From NCBI RefSeq assembly GCF_002811765.1, contig NZ_NPDR01000005.1:233441-297440 (forward strand): a stretch of 64,000 nt of DNA, in the 5' to 3' direction. The translations under genes and the position numbers were made by a program. Shown one piece after another: positions 61,528 through 64,000 of this stretch; the first letter of the stretch is position 1; each line of letters starts with the position of its first letter. The DNA is from Leptospira saintgironsiae (GTDB lineage: Bacteria; Spirochaetota; Leptospiria; Leptospirales; Leptospiraceae). A model generated the notes under the pieces. That model did no database searches, was not told where the DNA came from, and worked only from the letters and a program-made list of their open reading frames with translations.

Positions 61528-62268
61528 TTAGTTCGATTGTATGCCAATAATGATTGGCTTAAATAAATTTTCCCTTACTTCTTCATTTGAAACGTGATTT
61601 AAACATTCAATAAATTTCTGCTTGAGTTTATCAAATAGTTCTTTCCCAAGAATTTCACTGAATAATCTATTTTCATCTTCAAAAATGCTCTCTTTTCCAA
61701 CTAGGACTTTTCCGTCCAATATCATAAAGAATGATAAACGGCCAAATTTATCGATTACACGCCCTTGAGATTTATCTAAAATATTTTGTCTTTTAGTTTT
61801 CTTAACACGAGTGTGCATTAACTTATCAAGTTTCAATAATTTTGAACGATCTAAACGCTTTGGAATCTTTAATCTTATTTCTCTATTATTTGTTTTAATT
61901 TCAAATATCGATTCTATATCTCGTTTCTCTTTTTCGGAAAATTCCCAGGTATTATCATCTTCAACAAAATATCTATACTTATTTCTAAATTCATTTAAAC
62001 TTATCTCTTCAAATTGTGATGTCAAAAATTCTTTGACCTTATAAGCTACTATTGTCAAAATTTCATCGGATATCTTACTATCTAATAATGCAATGGAGGC
62101 ATATATTCCTCTTCTTTCATTTTTAAAATGAAGATCAAATATACCAGAATGTCCCCCATAATTGAATGTCAAATGAACATCTTGTGGGAACCGTTTACTA
62201 CCAATTACAAATTTATTATTCTTTGTGAAAATCCATAAGTCGTCATTTATTTTGATTTTCGAAGGCAT
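61528..62268 (-). CDS. hypothetical cassette-encoded protein
   Basis: 246 aa, no recognised domain. Composition is Lys/Asp/Phe-rich and soluble. A G-G-H-S-G-I-F-D-L-H-F stretch at about 38-48 is the most distinctive segment. The gene fills its module almost completely: the ATG is 17 bp from the outer box of copy E and the stop is 14 bp from copy D, leaving no room for its own promoter. That compactness is typical of promoterless integron cassettes. Confidence 0.6.
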   Translation of the reverse strand: MPSKIKINDDLWIFTKNNKFVIGSKRFPQDVHLTFNYGGHSGIFDLHFKNERRGIYASIALLDSKISDEILTIVAYKVKEFLTSQFEEISLNEFRNKYRYFVEDDNTWEFSEKEKRDIESIFEIKTNNREIRLKIPKRLDRSKLLKLDKLMHTRVKKTKRQNILDKSQGRVIDKFGRLSFFMILDGKVLVGKESIFEDENRLFSEILGKELFDKLKQKFIECLNHVSNEEVRENLFKPIIIGIQSN

Positions 62269-62284
62269 ATTTTTTGAGACTGTC

Positions 62285-62424
62285 GTCTAACGACCAAGGT
62301 GTTCCGACGTTTGCGATGGCACGAGTTTGCCAATGCAAACGAAGTGACTGAAGCAAATGTGGCGAAGCCCGAGCGAGAGTTGCGAAGCAATCTCGAAGCG
62401 TAGCGGAAGCACCGATAGTTAGCC
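62285..62424. repeat. attC-like repeat, copy E
   Basis: Outer boxes GTCTAAC (62285) and GTTAGCC (62418). GGTGTTCCG near the left pairs with CGGAAGCACC near the right, leaving one unpaired base. The right box supplies the stop codon of the adjacent VapC gene (62419-62421). Confidence 0.88.
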
Positions 62425-62814
62425 GGCGTGCTTGCCCTTACTTGAATAGATTTCTTTCTTATCTAATACTTTGAGAATCTTTTTATCTAATGTCCAAAGC
62501 TGAAGTTTTTTACTTCTAACTTCATTAATAAGAACTGAATCAATTAATCCAATCCCTTTATCAATATGCTTGTTTTCAAATGAAAGCTTGCCTGCAGACA
62601 AAAAGCTACCGTCTGAAGTTAAGGTATTTAGATTTTCCCAATATTCTAAAATAAAAGATACTTCGTTCTTATTTTTACATCCTTGGAGTAACTCACCAAA
62701 GACAACTTCATGAACTATCACTTCCGATGATTCTATTAGTTCTTTGAGGTCACTGAAATAAGGGTCATTTCCCCGAAAGAATTCAATCCAAACAGACGTA
62801 TCTACAAGAATCAT
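62419..62814 (-). CDS. vapC: VapC-type PIN-domain toxin
   Basis: 131 aa. I-L-V-D-T-S-V-W-I-E-F-F carries the first Asp and a Glu follows at about residue 42; I-G-L-I-D-S-V-L-I-N-E and L-W-T-L-D-K-K-I carry the remaining acidic residues, giving a complete PIN site. The stop codon TAA is formed by the box of the neighbouring repeat. ATGA overlap with the antitoxin gene upstream. Confidence 0.9.
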   Translation of the reverse strand: MILVDTSVWIEFFRGNDPYFSDLKELIESSEVIVHEVVFGELLQGCKNKNEVSFILEYWENLNTLTSDGSFLSAGKLSFENKHIDKGIGLIDSVLINEVRSKKLQLWTLDKKILKVLDKKEIYSSKGKHAG

Positions 62815-63026
62815 CTGTTACGATTCAGATTACGAATATTTTCCCCAGAAAAGCCTTCCTGGAACGAAAGTGGTGATTTATGTAGCTTAGCATTCAAATT
62901 CCTTATTTTAGCCTGTTTTAACCACTCTGAGAGTGCCTTCTGAAGGGAATCAGTTATGTTCTTACCTCCAGAATACTTTTGGACCTCAGCAATTAAATCG
63001 TCTGGTAATATCGCAGTCACTTTCAT
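62811..63026 (-). CDS. vapB: VapB-type antitoxin (ribbon-helix-helix-like)
   Basis: 71 aa from the ATG at 63026 (an ATG at 63035 adds three residues). M-K-V-T-A-I-L-P-D-D-L-I-A-E-V-Q-K-Y-S-type N-terminus (strand then helix) fits a ribbon-helix-helix or related antitoxin, with a Ser/Phe/Asn-rich tail for toxin binding. About 125 bp separates its start from the outer box of copy F, enough for its own promoter. Confidence 0.85.
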   Translation of the reverse strand: MKVTAILPDDLIAEVQKYSGGKNITDSLQKALSEWLKQAKIRNLNAKLHKSPLSFQEGFSGENIRNLNRNR

Positions 63027-63150
63027 ACGATACAATATACGATGACAGTTCGTATTTTCAAGCTTTTAATAAGAAATTTTCAAAATAATGAATCCGCACT
63101 TTCCTATTACTTAATTCTCATATGAATCAAAATTTCGGGCAAGCATGTTC

Positions 63151-63291
63151 GGCTAACGACCAAGGTGTTCCGACGTTTGCAATGGCGCGAGGCTTGCTAC
63201 GCAAGACGAGTGACAGAAGCAAATGTGGCGTAGCCCGAGCGAGAGTTGCGTAAGCAAGCTCGAAGCGTAGCGGAAGCACCGATAGTTAGGC
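63151..63291. repeat. attC-like repeat, copy F
   Basis: Outer boxes GGCTAAC (63151) and GTTAGGC (63285). Inner stem GGTGTTCCG (63164-63172) with CGGAAGCACC (63271-63280), one base unpaired; a further TACGCAA/TTGCGTA stem closes the centre. Confidence 0.88.
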
Positions 63292-63319
63292 GATCGTGAA
63301 GCGCCTGGATAAGAGGAAT

Positions 63320-63586
63320 TTATGCAATCTTATTATGTTGGGTAAGATCACCATTACCGAGAAGTAAGCCAGGGACACTAATATCTTCATCGATATCATC
63401 CCAATGAAGCCCTATCCCTCCCCCGCTAATTTCAAACTTTTGAAGTTGCTCTTTACTAGCTTTTCTTAATCTAGGAAAGTATGCGAGAGGGACTGATAAA
63501 GTTCTGCCATCATATAGAGATATCCAAAGATTATCTTCATCAAACCAAATCTTTTGGGCCTTTGCTTCAGATACCGAAGAAATCAT
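63320..63586 (-). CDS. DUF2442 protein, probable partner of the DUF4160 protein
   Basis: 88 aa. W-F-D-E-D-N-L-W-I-S-L-Y-D-G-R-T-L-S-V-P-L and I-H-W-D-D-I-D-E-D-I-S-V-P-G-L-L are characteristic of DUF2442 (the conserved L-H-W form is seen here as G-L-H-W). DUF4160-DUF2442 pairs are found side by side in many genomes and have been predicted as toxin-antitoxin modules by association; activity is not shown. It overlaps the upstream gene by 20 bp. Confidence 0.82.
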   Translation of the reverse strand: MISSVSEAKAQKIWFDEDNLWISLYDGRTLSVPLAYFPRLRKASKEQLQKFEISGGGIGLHWDDIDEDISVPGLLLGNGDLTQHNKIA

Positions 63587-63812
63587 TCCATTTACCTTGA
63601 ATTATATCTAAATTCTTTTCAATCTCTTCTTCAATCCAATTTAACTCTTTTGAACTGAATCCGTAATTATCATCCAATAAAACATTTGGCTTTAACCAGA
63701 ATTTAGCTAATTTCTCTCCCTTTCTTACATGAATGTGAACTGGTTCTCTCGGATTTCCCTCATTCGCAAAAAAGAAGAATTTAAATCCATTTCTCTCGAA
63801 AACCTTAGGCAT
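63567..63812 (-). CDS. DUF4160 protein
   Basis: 81 aa. F-F-F-F-A-N-E-G-N-P-R-E-P-V-H-I-H-V-R-K-G-E-K-L-A-K-F-type sequence split around residue 12-38 is diagnostic for DUF4160 (E-P-x-H-V-H-V box). First gene of the pair with DUF2442. Its start is about 116 bp from the outer box of copy G. Confidence 0.85.
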   Translation of the reverse strand: MPKVFERNGFKFFFFANEGNPREPVHIHVRKGEKLAKFWLKPNVLLDDNYGFSSKELNWIEEEIEKNLDIIQGKWNDFFGI

Positions 63813-63927
63813 TCAACCAATCTACACATTATATAACTTTTGAGCAAGAAAGAAACTATTTATATGTTTAGTGAACTAGGGCTTTCCTAAATTGTTTGAG
63901 AAAGAAAAATATTGGGCGCTTCATGTC

Positions 63928-64000
63928 GCCTAACGACCAAGGTGTTCCGACGTTTGCGATGGCGCGAGTTTGCTTTGCAAACGAAGTGACTGAAGCAAAT
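63928..64000. repeat. attC-like repeat, copy G, cut by the window edge
   Basis: Outer box GCCTAAC (63928) followed by the family sequence to the end of the window. Its left flank complements the sequence right of copy F. The array therefore continues to the right. Confidence 0.85.

Noticed and set aside
59247..64000. CRISPR array
   Set aside because: Repeats are about 140 bp and separated by 0.7-1.2 kb gene modules, not by short spacers, and no cas gene is present.
59247..64000. MITE or plain dispersed insertion repeats
   Set aside because: No target-site duplications were seen and the outer boxes co-vary between the two ends of each gene module rather than across each repeat. MITE origin is not fully excluded.
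1..64000. tRNA, rRNA, phage or transposase genes
   Set aside because: None recognised on either strand in this window.

Overview
The window looks like chromosomal DNA of a Leptospira species. It is AT-rich, with a spirochaete-type set of lipoproteins, a 7TMR-DISM diguanylate cyclase, long HtrA-like proteases, a class III cyclase with a large sensor region and many TTG/GTG starts. The genus is inferred from protein style and gene content; no rRNA or tRNA gene was seen.

Layout. 0-8 kb: 3' end of ybaB, an M30-like metalloprotease lipoprotein, two further probable lipoproteins (one LRR), and a Fur-family regulator translationally coupled to an SGNH-like protein and a polytopic membrane protein, which look like envelope glycopolymer genes. 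An RRM RNA-binding protein follows. 8-17 kb: two tandem HtrA/PDZ genes, one lacking its catalytic serine, then apt, htpX, an NCS2-type permease, an SspB-like ClpXP adaptor and a CapD-like sugar epimerase/dehydratase. 17-29 kb: a class III nucleotide cyclase and a complete recCBD operon. 29-42 kb: a region with six GTATAC palindromes, a Cys-rich repeat protein, a polysaccharide deacetylase, a diguanylate cyclase, a long-chain acyl-CoA synthetase, an OprO/P-type porin, an LpxH-like phosphoesterase, a GltB-like FMN enzyme and a thioesterase.

42-58 kb is accessory in character: many short single-domain genes, mostly transcribed alone or in pairs. They include DUF1801/YjbR, AHSA1/SRPBCC, VOC, RibD-like reductase, DoxX, AraC, ArsR, MarR and XRE families and a candidate PD-(D/E)XK plus zinc-finger protein. 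Two regulators have convincing operator pairs: ArsR (AACTAAWTGGTT) and MarR (TTTGRATACCAAGCA, in the divergent promoter region with an MddA-like methyltransferase).

58-64 kb is the most unusual region. Five complete copies and one edge copy of a structured repeat of about 140 bp, plus one truncated copy, separate small gene modules: an RRM protein with a 51-aa basic protein, AbrB/VapC, an unknown gene, VapB/VapC, and DUF4160/DUF2442. The repeat has integron attC-like ends (CTAAC...GTTAG) and an internal imperfect stem with an unpaired base. The variable outer bases match between the two ends of each module, not across each repeat. That is what excisable integron cassettes would show. The module ends stay complementary for about 20 bp, much further than the 7-bp R boxes of classical attC sites. 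The array runs off the right edge, most genes read leftward, and the leftmost copies are the most decayed, so an integrase or attI platform, if there is one, should lie to the right of the window.
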